DNA of 64,000 nucleotides, taken from NCBI GenBank assembly GCA_028023455.1, contig JAQFVV010000042.1, positions 5,349,739 through 5,413,738 on the forward strand. The letters run 5' to 3'. The notes beneath the pieces were generated by a model, which made no database searches, was not told the origin of the DNA, and saw only the letters and a list, made by a program, of their open reading frames with translations. The translations under genes and the position numbers were made by a program. This DNA comes from Epiperipatus broadwayi (taxonomy: Eukaryota > Onychophora > Udeonychophora > Euonychophora > Peripatidae). This document shows positions 23,690 through 35,385 of this stretch, in pieces (the stretch's first letter is position 1; each line of letters starts with the position of its first letter).

Positions 23690-23965
23690 TTATTAACATT
23701 CTATTTAATACTGGTTTATACTGATCAATATATGCTTCCTCTTTTTTTTATTCTCTCTTTAAATTTTTTAACACATTCCAATGGCCTTATATCAAAATTT
23801 TCATGTTTAAATTACTTTTTATGAATATATATAGCAGATTTTTTATCATATAAATGCTGCCCTAATCTATAATTTATTCTTACTTGTTCCTATATAAGTC
23901 ATATTTACATTACTTTTATAACAATTCATACATTTAATTATATATACTGAATTCATGCATTGTAA
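23690..23965 (-). pseudogene. Penelope-like element, GIY-YIG endonuclease fragment 1
   Basis: On the minus strand: S-V-Y-I-I-K-C-M-N-C-Y-K, then M-T-Y-I-G-T-S-K-N-K-L and, after a stop and frameshift, Q/H-L-Y-D-K-K-S. Downstream comes Y-I-D-Q-Y-K-P-V-L-N-R. The order V-Y-x-I-x-C-x-x-C, Y-I-G-(E)-T, R-x-x-x-H and a final Y-x-P-x-L-N is the C-terminal endonuclease of Penelope-like retroelements. The RT part is missing, and a LINE fragment abuts at 23979. Broken by at least one stop and one shift. Confidence 0.6.
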
Positions 23966-23978
23966 AACATCAATATAC

Positions 23979-24455
23979 TTATTTTAGATTGTCTCTAGAG
24001 CTCCACTCTTTTTCCTCATCATTTAGTAATACTATTTCTCTCTCCCCTACATTCTTTCTTTTAATATATTTCCAAATTTTTTTACTCCCATCTCTTCCAC
24101 TTTTAGTAATATCTTCCAATCCTTTACTATTTAATTTCATTCTCTCTATATAAATATCTATTTTAGCCAACTTCTTTTTTATTTTAAAGTTTTAATATTA
24201 ACACCTCTTTCACTTTCTTTGTTTTTAATAGCACATTTATATTCTTTGCATGTTTTTTCCTTCTCTTTTACACTTTTACTAATTCTCACTTTTCTATTAC
24301 TTTTATTCTTCTGAATATTCTCACCTAAAACCTTATTTGTCACTTTTTCTACTTCATCATACCAGTCCTTATATTCATCCCCAACAAACTCTTTCATGAT
24401 TTCTTCTACTTTTATTTTATATCTTCTAACTTATTCTTATCATTCATTCTCCATA
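23979..24455 (-). pseudogene. LINE family L-2 (clade undetermined), endonuclease-RT linker fragment
   Basis: Two frames (24397-24179 and 24170-23979) read K-D-W-Y-D-E-V-E-K-V and S-N-R-K-V-R-I-S-K-S-V-K, then S-G-R-D-G-S-K-K-I-W-K-Y-I-K and G-E-R-E-I-V-L-L-N-D-E-E. The same segment is present at 38421-38960 (copy alpha). This is the linker between endonuclease and reverse transcriptase in APE-type LINEs. A C-terminal end of another copy of the same family lies directly upstream. Confidence 0.65.
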
Positions 24456-24890
24456 TTGTGATGTGATGCACTGTGGCCTCTTCTTTTTCGGGGTCAGGAC
24501 TCTCTCAGCCACTATGCCCAGAGAAACCTGTTAGCCATCTTCCCTTCCCTTTCCATTCCCCACCCTACGTTTTTCCCATATTCTTTACTATCCTACTCCA
24601 TCCCATTTCCACAACATAACCTTTGTTGATTTTATGACCTTTATATCTAAATCCCCCATATCTTTTTCCAACTCCAGCATAAAAAAACCAAGAACCTACT
24701 TTCTGTATAATTACTTTGTTTATATTTATTTTTCCACAACTTCATTATTTGTACCTTTTCTGCTTACAGGCATTTACATTCAATTAACAGATGCCTAATC
24801 TTTTCTATGCCTTCCTTACACAACATGCAGACAAAATCACCTACATTTTTCTATTTATACATTAATGGCATGAAGAATTTTTATTGTATA
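24456..24890 (-). pseudogene. LINE family L-2, C-terminal and 3' end fragment
   Basis: On the minus strand: M-L-C-K-E-G-I-E-K-I-R-H-L-L-I-E-C, a C-x-x-C...H-x-x-x-x-C-type motif at the C terminus of some LINE reverse transcriptases. It is followed by K-L-W-K-N-K-Y-K-Q-S-N-Y and the 3' end AGTGCATCACAT. It is closely similar to 34200-33840 (copy beta). The end joins head-to-tail with the linker fragment at about 24455. Confidence 0.65.
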
Positions 24891-25641
24891 TAAATATTTT
24901 TTTTAAAAAAGTGTAGTTAAAGTGGTTGGAAAAAGCAAACAAAAAATCCCAGCAGAGATATAGATTTCCCATTAACCACATCAATCCCGTCATGGCTAAC
25001 TATTTGAAAACCCAAATATTTAAAAATATTATAATGTTAAAATGAAGAACAAATTAGAGAAGATATTGTTGGATTTTATGAGACAAAATGAATCAGCTGT
25101 AGAGAAAAGAGTGAAAAAATGTAAGAATTCATTACTCTGGAATTAAAAAAAGACATAGTGGTGCAGCTAATGTTTTAGGTTTTATAAGCAGCAATCCAGC
25201 AAATGATAAATTGATAGTTAAACTAAAAGCATTTCCAAAACAATCAAGTTATATTCAGATATATTCTTCAATGAGTAATTATAATGATGATTAAATGAAT
25301 ATAAAAGTATTATATAATAATAATGAAGAAATGGAATGCTGTGATAAGAAAAGTAAGGGATGTTAAAATTGTTAAAGATTTTGATAACAGAGCTGAAAAA
25401 ATGTTGAGAAAATAATATAGTACCAAATAACATATGATGTGAAAATTACAAAAGAAAGATTTCCACAGTAAAAGTGACAGGGTATTAAAAATAGATTTCA
25501 ATTGGATTATGTTTTGATTCAAAATAGGCTTAGAAACAGTATTAAAAGTGCATATACATGCCCTGGAATTGATATCTAGATTCAGATCACAATATAGTAG
25601 TGTTAGAATAAAAAGAATTGAGATTAGAAAGAAATGAGCAA

Positions 25642-25753
25642 GTCAAGCGTTGTTAGCTGAGAGGTCACCGCAGCCGCCTTGCAAGCAAGTAGTTGGTTGC
25701 AGACGGTTGTGGGTGTGCGTCCTGGCCGATGCTATGATATATGAAAAAAAAAA
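25642..25753 (+). mobile_element. tRNA-derived SINE, copy 2, inside the RTE LINE
   Basis: Same unit as 7386-7487, with A-box-like TTAGCTGAGAGGTC and a poly(A) end. The B-box region has a G for C-type change (GGTGTGCGTCC). An approximate 11-bp target duplication, AAAGAAATGAG (25628-25638) and AAAGGAATGAG (25755-25765), flanks it. Confidence 0.8.
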
Positions 25754-26123
25754 GAAAGGAATGAGAAATTGATAAATTAAAAAAGAATATTGAGAAAAAG
25801 TTTTCAGAACTGTTGAATAAAGAAAATAAGTATAAATATTAGTAATCTAAACGATAAACAAATTCAAATAAGAGATAGGAATTATTCAAGAAAATTTTTT
25901 TAAATGCTGCAATAGAGGCATCTTTTAAATAAAAGAAATAAGAGAATAAAGATGTCATAATGAATAAATAGTAGACAGAACATGAAAAAAAAAAAGTAAA
26001 TTCTGTAAAGGGTAAAAATATATGTATAAAAAGTTCAATAATGAAAAGATATAGCTAAGAGAAAATAGATAAAAGAGAAATTTAGGAAACTAGAGAAACT
26101 ATAAAGAAAAAAAAGTTAGATTC

Positions 26124-26534
26124 ATGTTATATAATAGTAGAAAACCCAGTGTGATAGCAGAAATGATAATACCAATTATATTTAAAAATAAACATATAAA
26201 TATTGAATATATGTTTAAGAAATTTGGTAAAGGTCTTTTTTCGAATGTGCGTACTAATATCTTTGTTATCTATGCTATATGGTGCACAATATGCATAAAT
26301 GTCTATGAAAACAGTTCAAGAAGACCACTAATTGCTCTTAGAAATAAGCTAGAAACAATAAGAGAAAGGGATAGAAAAGTTACCAAATACAAGATATATA
26401 TAGAAACGTGGTTGAGACTCTCTCAATATTCAAAGCTATACCATGACACACTTGCCTCAATAATAATACCGGGGGGGGGGGTGATTTGTTGTATTGTCTA
26501 CGATTTAATTAATGTTGTAAAAAAAAAAAAGTAA
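26124..26534 (+). CDS. Unrecognised 136-codon open frame inside the RTE region
   Basis: The longest frame in this part of the window begins ATG at 26124 and reads M-F-K-K-F-G-K-G-L-F-S-N-V-R, a hydrophobic I-F-V-I-Y-A-I-W-C-T-I-C-I segment, R-N-K-L-E-T-I-R-E-R-D-R-K, and a PGGGVICCIVYDLINVVKKK end. The glycine run comes from a G tract (26471-26480) and the lysines from an A tract, so slippage could affect both. It may be part of the LINE's linker, an unrelated insert, or chance; a second 67-codon frame follows at 26565-26768. No family is recognised. Confidence 0.2.
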   Translation: MLYNSRKPSVIAEMIIPIIFKNKHINIEYMFKKFGKGLFSNVRTNIFVIYAIWCTICINVYENSSRRPLIALRNKLETIRERDRKVTKYKIYIETWLRLSQYSKLYHDTLASIIIPGGGVICCIVYDLINVVKKKK

Positions 26535-27568
26535 ATAAGTGTAACCAATGTTTTTTGTCAAAGAATGGACAAAATACCTTTGAAACATAAAATATTAGTG
26601 AAGAAAGTAGAAACATTAAATAAAATGAAAAGAATATACTGTATTGGTGATTTGTACAATAGAAACAATAAACTTTTGTCTCTTTTAATTAAAGCAGACA
26701 GACACGATAAGAATGAAACAGACTATGCAATAATGAAGGACAAAGAAATTGAGATAAAACTAGCATGATATAATAAACTAATAAGATTACAGTTGAATTA
26801 TTGAAGACTATGAAGAAAAAAAATTGATAGAAGTGGTTTGTATTTAGGGCTCAGGAGACCAACTATTAGATTTTCTTTCAACAGTTAGAATTCCACTAAA
26901 AAAAAAGTTTAAAAAATCTAAGAATTTAAAACAGCTTAATTTTCCATGCAGTTAAGATGCGGTTGTGGGTCATGATTAGATAGATATCAAAATAGCTATG
27001 TTATAATATGAAGAACAGTTTGAATTTAATAAAGACAAAGAGACAAGAAATATAATTGAAGTTTTTTTTTATTTACTTTGAAAAGGCATTTAATAAAATG
27101 TATTCGATTATCTTGCTGGATATATTGAAAAAGAAATGTATTGAGTGGAAGATGTTTATCTCGTTAATGTGTATGTAAATCAGAAGATATATATAAATAC
27201 TGCTGAAAGGTCTTACAGAAGGAAGATATAGTAAAAAGTAAAAGGAAAGATGCTCTCTACCTTCTATTGTATATAATAAATATTTCAATTAGGTGTTAAA
27301 TAAATGTTGCTTTGATAAATATGGATTAGTAGTGGGAATAGAAGGTTAACTGTAACAGATTCGTTGATGATGTGGCAATTGTAGATCATTAAGTTGAAAT
27401 GAAAATGCTAATCAATCTAAAGGAATAAAAAATAAAGAAAATAAAAGATTAACTATAGGTACGAGAAAGAAAGTTATAAAGCAGATTGTGCTTTTAAATT
27501 ATTTGGGTATTTAAATAAATATTAATGGAAGCAATGGTAAATAAACTGCACTCTTATTCATAATATTT

Positions 27569-27786
27569 AAGCTACTTTATGTTAGTATAGAAGGTGTATT
27601 GGTCCTATTGACATTAACCATAAAGACATGGTCAAAGCGTTGATGGTCGAGAGATCAGCACAGTTGCCTTACAAGCAGTTGTCACAGGTTAGCGGGTTCG
27701 CTTCCCGGCCGATGTTATGACACATGAAAAAAAAAGTACAGTAGTACTACATAGATAATACCTTTTATACTAACATAAAGTGCTAA
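27569..27786. mobile_element. Small inverted-repeat element (MITE-like) carrying SINE copy 3
   Basis: AGCTACTTTATGTTAGTATAGAAGGT at the left and ACCTTTTATACTAACATAAAGTGCT at the right are imperfect inverted repeats about 215 bases apart, inside the RTE LINE. The SINE (27631-27736) occupies most of the space between them. Confidence 0.55.
27631..27736 (+). mobile_element. tRNA-derived SINE, copy 3
   Basis: Diverged copy: GTTGATGGTCGAGAGATCAG in the A-box region, GCGGGTTCGCTTCCCGGCC in the B-box region (a good match to GGTTCGANTCC), then GATGTTATGACACATG and poly(A). The B-box is better conserved here than in copy 2. Confidence 0.75.
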
Positions 27787-28255
27787 ATCATATACACAAA
27801 TATTTTGAATAAGCACGCAATTTATTAATTCAAATACCATAGATTCAATGTTAAAATATGATATTTAAAAAAGAAACTTGTTAAATGTTTTATTTGGAGT
27901 ATTGCTTTACATGGAGCTGAAACATGGACAATTAAGAAAAGTAAGAAGACAACCTCAGAGGCTATTTGTAGATGTTGTTTGGAGAATGGAAAGGAAAAAT
28001 AAGACAGAAATGTCAAAGTATTAAAAAGAGAAAATGTAAAAAAGAAGAATTGGACTTGCATGTAGAATAGAGATAAATAATAAAGCTTATTTCAGAAAGA
28101 ACTGTAGAAGTCCTGAAAAAAAAAATATTGGGTAAGAAAAAAAGATAATTACTGAACTTAAAGAGGAAAACAGCTGAATATTTGGAAAGTAGAACAAAAA
28201 TCAGAAAGGTTTGGAAGAATACAATCGAGTATGATATATAAAACCTATTTTTTAG

Positions 28256-29096
28256 CAGATAATTGGTGATGATGAGCTTAAATTATGACCAAATCAAAAT
28301 AGTTTTGTGAATGTGTGTCAAGAATGATAAATTAATCTTGAAAGTTTTACAATTAGATTATTTTTCAGATACAGTCTTAGTATGTAAAAAAAAAAAGTCA
28401 CAACTAATCATTAAATTGCTTGGAAACCACATTGCAATCTATATTTTATATTCTGATGTTCGTGGATCCTAGCTTAAAATGTCACTAACTTCTCTTTTTA
28501 TCATCAATAAAAAAAAACTAATTAATATTCCTTCATATTTACAAAACATAAGACATAATTTTTTTTATATAGTTTTATTTTTACAGTTATTAATTATGTC
28601 AAATTTATTAATTTGTCATATTTATACACCAAATTTTCTTTGTAGCATTCTAAATTCAGATTTGGATTTTTTTTTGGAAAGGACTTTACACATGAATCTG
28701 TTCATAGTAGTTTTCTGTGTTGTCCCAATTGAAAAGAAAAAAAGCCATAAACTTGTAGTTTGTTACCCTAAGAGACGGTCTTTTATCCAATTTTAGATTT
28801 TGAAAGCAGCTCTTCATTTTGTAGATTAATACAAGAAATTTTGGGATTCCTTATTTCAGTTGCCTACTAATCATACTAAATACTATATATACTTTCAAAA
28901 ACAGTAACCTTCATCCTACTCTAGAACCATCTATTGTAAGCTTGAATAATTAAGAGAAAGCAAATAATCAAAGGATATTAAAAGGCTTTGAAGTAGAGTG
29001 AAGTCAACTGAATAAGCACCTGAGAAAGTCATACAATATTGTTGTCACATATACTTAAATTCACACACACACTCCCCACATTACATCTGCTATTAC
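28256..29096. other. Intron sequence, nothing recognised
   Basis: A 105-codon plus-strand frame at 28479-28796 is made of AT-rich codons, with many Leu/Ile/Phe, and no family motif; I do not call it a gene. A short CA repeat lies at 29062-29071 close to the SOD2 donor site. Confidence 0.5.
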
Positions 29097-29276
29097 CTGT
29101 AGTTGATTCTAATGGATCTTGATTAGGACAAGTTGTAATCTGCAATCTTCCTAATTCTTTATCATAACCCAACCATCCCCAACCTGAACCTTGAACTCCT
29201 ACTGAAGAATTTGTCAATCGGGTTTTTAAATTATCAAATGAACCAAAATCTTTCTTGATAGCATTCATTAAATCAC
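29097..29276 (-). CDS. SOD2: Mn superoxide dismutase, penultimate coding exon
   Basis: 180 bases encoding [14 protein letters not shown], then [14 protein letters not shown] and [14 protein letters not shown]. This is the core of the C-terminal alpha/beta domain of Fe/Mn-SODs. The Gln in R-L-Q-I is the active-site residue that marks the Mn type. The acceptor is TTTTAG before GTGATTTA (exon starts at 29276) and the donor is ACAG followed by GTAATAG (exon ends at 29097). It begins and ends in phase 1, so it joins in frame to the exons at 55.6 and 12.3 kb. No frame lesion. Confidence 0.97.
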
Positions 29277-31834
29277 CTAAAACAGAAAAAAGCTTTTTAA
29301 ATACATATATTAATTATTCATACCATAAATGTATATATCTCGATGTCGATATGTAAACATACAATATAAATTTGATACATATTTTTATAATTATATATTT
29401 ATTAAAAATTTTAAATGCATATTAAATATTTTATTTTAAATACTAGTCAATAAAATGAACCTCTGCGAAATGTTTGTATGTGTGACACAAAACATACACA
29501 TAAATAATACAAATTTTTATTATATTTCAACCTTTTTTCCTATTCTTTTTACTCAAAGTATAAACACAAGCATCAAATTTATTAGAATTGAGAAACAATT
29601 TGGTCCATGAGATTTTCATGCTATAATGAATCGATAATAGTTGAAAATGATGATGACGATCATAAAATGATCAGACAGAAGGCATTTAAGATACTTTATT
29701 TTATACACATTTCCACTTTTATTACTAATTAATTTATCACAATGTTTTCTGGAACCAATTAATCAAGATGAAAGTGGTTTAATTGTAGCTTTCCATATAT
29801 ATAGTTTACAATAGTAACAACATTTAAGTTTATCTTTCTTGATTGGTGCTTTCCTCAGTTATTTATTATATAGACTTTATGCAGTTTAAATTATTAATAT
29901 CTATAATTATTATAAAAATTGAGTTGAATTACAAAATGAAAATTTGTATTTGTATCTAGCTTTATTAAATATTAATTTACATTTTGTTTGATATTTGTAA
30001 TATATAATTAGCAAACATGATTTGCAAAATTCTTCACTTTAAAGGACACCATGATTACACATTTAAGTACTGAAATTGGGCATTAATATATTATGAACAA
30101 TTAATAATCTACGTTTATAAATCAAACTGCATACATTATTTGATTCTGGTTTGAAATATAAATCTAATGTTGTGAAAATTGTAGATTTCGTAAGAAAACT
30201 TTTATGGAGAAACTTAAAGAAAAATAAAGAGGACAATGATTTTTTAGAAATAATATTGTGAATATTTTAATGATTTTAATAAAGACTAGAAAAGAATTTT
30301 AAAAAAATGTTTTTTGTATATAGATATATTTCATATGCATACTTAAATTAGAATGTTGTTTGCGATTTGATTTTTTACTTTCGGTATAATCTATACAGAA
30401 TGTACATACATATGTAAAACTATATATATACAATGTGTTCCTTAAAACTTATAAAACATATTTGAAATATTTGGAAAAACTGAAATTAAAATTATAATGG
30501 AGATGAGTTTAACATTATAATCGATTTTAGAAAAACAAAATTCAGGAATGATACCTACATCTGAATCTTATTTATAATTCTTTAATAACAAAGATTAGAA
30601 TTAGAATTTAGTAACAATGCTTTAAAAAGAATCAAAGTTTTTGAAATATAATGTGAGATTTCCAATGAATAACATAAGAATGAAATTTTCTTGAGAAATT
30701 AATTTTCAGAATTCGAGTTGACATTTATGGTAATATTTTAACCTTTAAAATAATTACTACTATCAATTGCAATGAATTTCCAAAATAAATTAATACAAAT
30801 AGGATAAAACCAAAAATCCACATTGGTTAGATAGGTTCCGCAATACTTTCAAATATAAATATCGTTTATTAATAACAGGAAGTAAATTTAATATAATTCA
30901 AATATGTCAGTACTTATGCCAACTGCACAGTTGTTTTTCTGAGATATTCCTGCTCCTTCTGTATTTAAATTCATATTATATATTTACATAAAATGTATAT
31001 CTACACATATCAAAACATATAAATACAGCAATATTTATATACAAGTTGAATACATGTCTTTAAAATACTATGGGCTATTGAAAACTTAAACATCAAATTC
31101 AAATATTTAATAATAATAATTATTAACTTTAATATCTATTAAAAATATATTTACTATATATTCTACATCTTACATTAAAAATTGATTTTATATCAGCATT
31201 GCTTATAAAAATAAAATTTAGTGACTAAAGTTTGTTTTTTGTATATTTATGGAAATGTCCATATCAACTTTTTAATAATACTGAGTAACTAAAGATTGTT
31301 TTTTTTTACTGTCATATTAATGTTTTAATATTTAAATAAATTGTTTAATAAAGTAAAGTAAATTTATTTAAAAAGTTAGTGATTAAAGTTTTCCCATTGA
31401 GGACAGTTGGACAATTTCTCTTGTATATCAAAGTGACAAACTAATAAAGTTAAGAGAAACACGTGCCAATAAATAGTTATTAATATTCATATCCTGGTAT
31501 GGAGCAATGTAACCGAAGTCTTAAAATAATTTAAATTTTTATATCACTGTTTTATTAGTAACTTCACAGTTTATTTTCTGATTATTATTTAACAATTACA
31601 ATATATTACATGGTATTATATTCTAAAATACAGGAATTTAAGTAATTCTTATTCATATACCTAAACATTTTCATATAAATTATATTTTTTTGTTGATCTA
31701 AAATATATCATCCAAAAGTCAGTTCAAAAAGAAATCCATGTCTGATTTCAGGCATTGATCATAATCATGTTTTTTAGGTGCAGAATTAAAATGTTTGTTA
31801 ACGATGACTGCACAGGCACAACATACTTTATAAA
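29277..31834. other. Intron sequence, nothing recognised
   Basis: AT-rich with short homopolymer runs. No coding frame, repeat pair or element edge was identified. Confidence 0.5.
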
Positions 31835-32056
31835 CAAGGCAAAACTCTCCATAGTGCCACCCTGTGCCAACCAGAGTAATCAATGGATGCCAGAAGGCTT
31901 GTGCATAGATAGGGATTTTATGTGCAAGCCTTCTGGCATCCAATGATTACTCTGGTTGGCACAGGGTGGCACTACTGTATGGAGAGTTTTGCCTTGTTTA
32001 TAAACAATTATGTGCTAGCATAAGAGATGGTGATCATATGATGATTAATAGTTTAA
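31835..32056. mobile_element. FB1 foldback family, short hairpin copy E
   Basis: AAACAAGGCAAAACTCTCCATA through GCCAGAAGGCTTGTGCATA meets its own complement (TGTGCAAGCCTTCTGGCATC through GGAGAGTTTTGCCTTGTTTA) with almost no loop at about 31908. A non-palindromic tail follows to 32056 (GTGCTAGCATAAGAGATGGT, GATCATATGATGATTAATAG). The same tail follows the right edge in copies F and G. This is the most compact member of the family. Confidence 0.85.
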
Positions 32057-33835
32057 CATACTTTATCATAATTGACTTCTCCTTAATCTATTATACAGGC
32101 TATAAGTTTTTGTAAGTTTTATGAACATAGCAGGTTTTTCATATGATGCTGTTATTAAGAGTCTGATGAAACAAAAGATCTATAATAACATATAGCTAAA
32201 GCTATATAAGCCAACAATATTTTGAATGCACTAAGAAAATGAGATTCTTTTTGATTACAGAAACAATAATTTGATTAAGAACATAGACTTCAGTTTCTTA
32301 TGACTTCAATTAATTGATAATATCGAAATTGCAAACTTGCTGACATATAACTGTAATAGTCTGGCCAACCAACCATTTCAAAAGAAAACTATTTTTTATA
32401 GATATCAAACCATATGTGTTTCATGAATTAATGGTTAATGCATCTGCAAGTCATACCCTAAATATGGACTTCCTGAGTCTACATTGAGTGGACTGTGGAA
32501 ATTTTTTCAGATTGCAAGCAGACTTAGAATTCTTTTTTTTTAGGCAGTCAGAACATATTCACTGTTAACTACCGAATATAGCTAATAAATGAATATTTAG
32601 ATATTATTAACTAAAGAGTAAAGATATTAGGATAATCTGGTTTAAGCGTTGTCAGCAAAGATAAAAATATGATTGTATTATGATACAATCTATACTCCTA
32701 CAGAACTGAGACTATGGTTTACTTTTATCTTAATCATTCAATGGACAAGCCTTTCTTTATCTTTTATAAGGTTTTTTTACCTTAATTTTTACATATTAAT
32801 CTTGTTAGTTCTAAATGTAACACTTATTTACAATCTTCTTCACATTCTTCAGAGATTTTACAATCAACTTTCACAACTTTTTCCAAATTATTATTAAACT
32901 TATTCAATTTAACCTGTGCTTATTTTTCATTCATTCCTATCAATGAATGACTCTTCTATAATTTCCATCATTTAACTTTTCAATCAATATAAAATTATAA
33001 TCACTAGTACATCATTTTTTTCTCTTATTAAACACTTTAAATTCTTTTTATTTGTTCTAATTTTTATTAAATAACATACAATCATATTCTGCCTTGATCA
33101 TGTAAGTTATCCATCATATATTTTATTGAAATTTCCAATTTTTTTTAATATTATTTTTTAATAATATTCTATTCACATTCTCCATCAACCTATTTCATTT
33201 ACCTACATTCAATATTTGACAATTATTCTTTCTAAACACATTTATATCCGTATATAAGCATTGCCAAATATTCTCATCTTACATCTTCCCAATTTTGAGC
33301 AGCTAAATATGCTATGCCAAGCATCCATTTCTTTTTACCCAATTTCTTTTAAAGATATTCATAACAATAATCTCCCCTATATCCTTTCTTTTTTATCCTC
33401 CTTAGGTCTATTTAGACTTTTTCATGCAGTTTTTCTTTACTTCTCAAACAGTTTTCTACTAATGCTAACAATTCTAATTTTTCTCCTATAAAAGATCCTC
33501 AAATTCTTTCTGCTTATTCATATCTCTACCTTCTTTCTTATTTATAGAATCAAGATTTATAATAATATTCTTGGTCCTTCTTAGAATATTTTTTTCTTAT
33601 AACAATATTTCTAGATAGCTTTCAAAAAAATAGTTTTCTATCTTTACATTCTCCATCATTGTATTTTCACTTAAGGTTTTTATCTTTGCATCTCTTAGCA
33701 TAAACATGTCCTTCGATTTCCGATCTATCTCCAAAACTGCATCTTTATTCTTATATATATTTAACTCTCCTTATTTAATTTAATGGATATTATATTTCAT
33801 TATAAATTAACTATGTGATGCACTATGATTTCTCC
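32057..33835. other. Intron sequence, T-rich on the plus strand
   Basis: From about 32680 on, the plus strand becomes strongly T/C-rich, so the minus strand is A/G-rich like the neighbouring LINE sense strands. Minus-strand frames contain lysine-rich stretches but I could not match them to a LINE domain. Probably an unrecognised decayed LINE. Confidence 0.35.
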
Positions 33836-33839
33836 TTTC

Positions 33840-35385
33840 TTGGAGTCAGGAATCTCTCAGCCACTATGCCCAGAGAAATATATTAGCCACCTTACTTTAG
33901 CTTTCCATTCCTCACCCTAAATTTTCCCCATATTCTTCTCTGTCCTGCTCCATCCCATTTCCACAACATAGTCTTTGTTCACTCTATGGCCTTTATATCT
34001 AAATTTCCCTTATGCATTTTCCAAACCGAGCATAAAAACCAAGAACCCATTTTTTGTATAATCACTTTGTTTATATTTATTCTCCCACAACTTCATTATT
34101 TGCACCCTTTCTGCTTGTAAGCATTTACTTTCAATTAACAGATGCCTAACATTTTCCATGTCTTCCTTACATAACTTCCAGACTAAATCACTCACATTTC
34201 TCCAATTATATATATATACTCTCTTGTTGCTAACGATCCTGTTCGAGCCTTAAGCGGTAAATGTTTTCCTTGCTATTATCGTAAATTAATTCACATCCAG
34301 TATTCTATTTACTTCTATATATATTTAAACTTTTTTTACTCTCCATCTCTCCAACTCCCTATTTTTTATTAATGCATCTATTCTATCCCATTCCTTGCCA
34401 CTATAATATTCAACAATTCTCTTAACACAGTTATCTCATCTTCTGTATAAGTATACTGACATAAAGTCTTTATCCAAATCTTCTGCATACCATATTACCT
34501 TTCTCACCCATCTTGTTGCCTGTCCTTTACTCATGTCCTTTACTCATAACCCAATTAAATACTATTTTGGATATTCTCTTATTATCCATAAATTACAATC
34601 TACTGAACATTTTCATTTTATTTTTTGCATCTCTTATATAAAATGGTGACCATCCCATTTCTCCTTGAATTGCCTCCTTTGCTATCACACATCTGCAGCC
34701 AATGCATGTCTTCCTACTTCTCTTTGTACTTCTTCTAAGTAATCGAACACCCCTTTAACTAACACATATTATCACAGATTAACCCTGCTAGTGACACTCC
34801 ATTCCATACAATTCTAGCGTATCATGTTTATTATATAAAAACACTGTTAATTTCTTTATCAGCCCCTTTCTTTTCTTTGCTTCATTTATCTTTTTTTTTC
34901 TTTCATTCATCCAAGCAATTTTCCTGATTACTTAAGATGATTACCAAATAGTTATACCTATGTACCATATTTAACTTTATATCACCCAATAAAAATTCTT
35001 TCTCTTCTCTTTCTGCAGTATTTATCATCATTACTTTTGATTTTACTTCACTAATTTAATTCCCATCTTTTTACTCACCCTTGTGCATGTCTTCAGCATA
35101 ACTTCCATATCTTCTTTACTTTCTGTGCACAATAGCATACCATCAGCAAATAAAAGACCTGATAATACATATATACCCCCTTGCCACCTATTAATGGTAT
35201 TTCTACCCCTCTTCCTAGTCTTTCTATTGCTCTCTTCATTTCTCTCAAATATAACTAAAAGAAAATAGGGACAGAAGGCATTCCACTTTTCACTTTAACT
35301 GAGTCTATATTTCCTAATTGATATGCTGTACCGGCCCATACTCCACTGCGGATTTCTATTCCTACTCTTGCACCGAGCATGAAGT
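33840..35385 (-). pseudogene. LINE family L-2, copy beta: RT palm to 3' end, 5'-truncated
   Basis: On the minus strand: I-E-R-L-G-R-G-V-E-I-P-L near 35230-35195, then S-G-L-L-F-A-D-G-M-L-L-C-T-E-S-K-E-D-M-E near 35175-35090. This is the catalytic F/Y-A-D-D box with the second Asp changed to Gly. Then V-F-D-Y-L-E-E-V-Q-R-E-V-G-R near 34750-34705, K-G-Q-A-T-R-W-V-R-K-V near 34525, L-C-K-E-D-M-E-N-V-R-H-L-L near 34170, and the family 3' end at 33840. Endonuclease and the first RT blocks are missing. Frameshifts and stops are frequent. Confidence 0.75.

Larger units (their letters stand above)
25040..28255 (+). mobile_element. RTE-type LINE, near full length but heavily decayed, with SINE insertions
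   Basis: Broken frames in the right order: endonuclease (HSGIKKRHSGAANVLGFISS near 25130-25190; K-A-F-P-K-Q-S-S-Y-I-Q-I-Y near 25225-25265; Q-L-D-Y-V-L-I-Q-N-R-L near 25500-25535; C-P-G-I-D-I near 25560). Then reverse transcriptase (Y-F-E-K-A-F-N-K-M near 27072-27098; F-N-x-V-L-N-K-C near 27290-27310; a degenerate F-x-D-D-V-A-I-V near 27360-27385). Then the tail (G-V-L-L-Y-M-E-L-K-H-G near 27895-27930, for the usual Y-G-x-E-T-W-T). It would have copied itself by target-primed reverse transcription. Stops occur throughout. A 0.7-kb stretch at 26.1-26.8 kb between endonuclease and RT is not recognised. Confidence 0.75.

Noticed and set aside
28479-28796. 105-codon plus-strand frame as a host gene
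   Set aside because: Composition-driven codons, no motif, no splice or promoter context.
31719-31946. Overlapping frames on both strands at 31.7-31.9 kb
   Set aside because: They run through the FB1 hairpin copy E and share its palindromic sequence.
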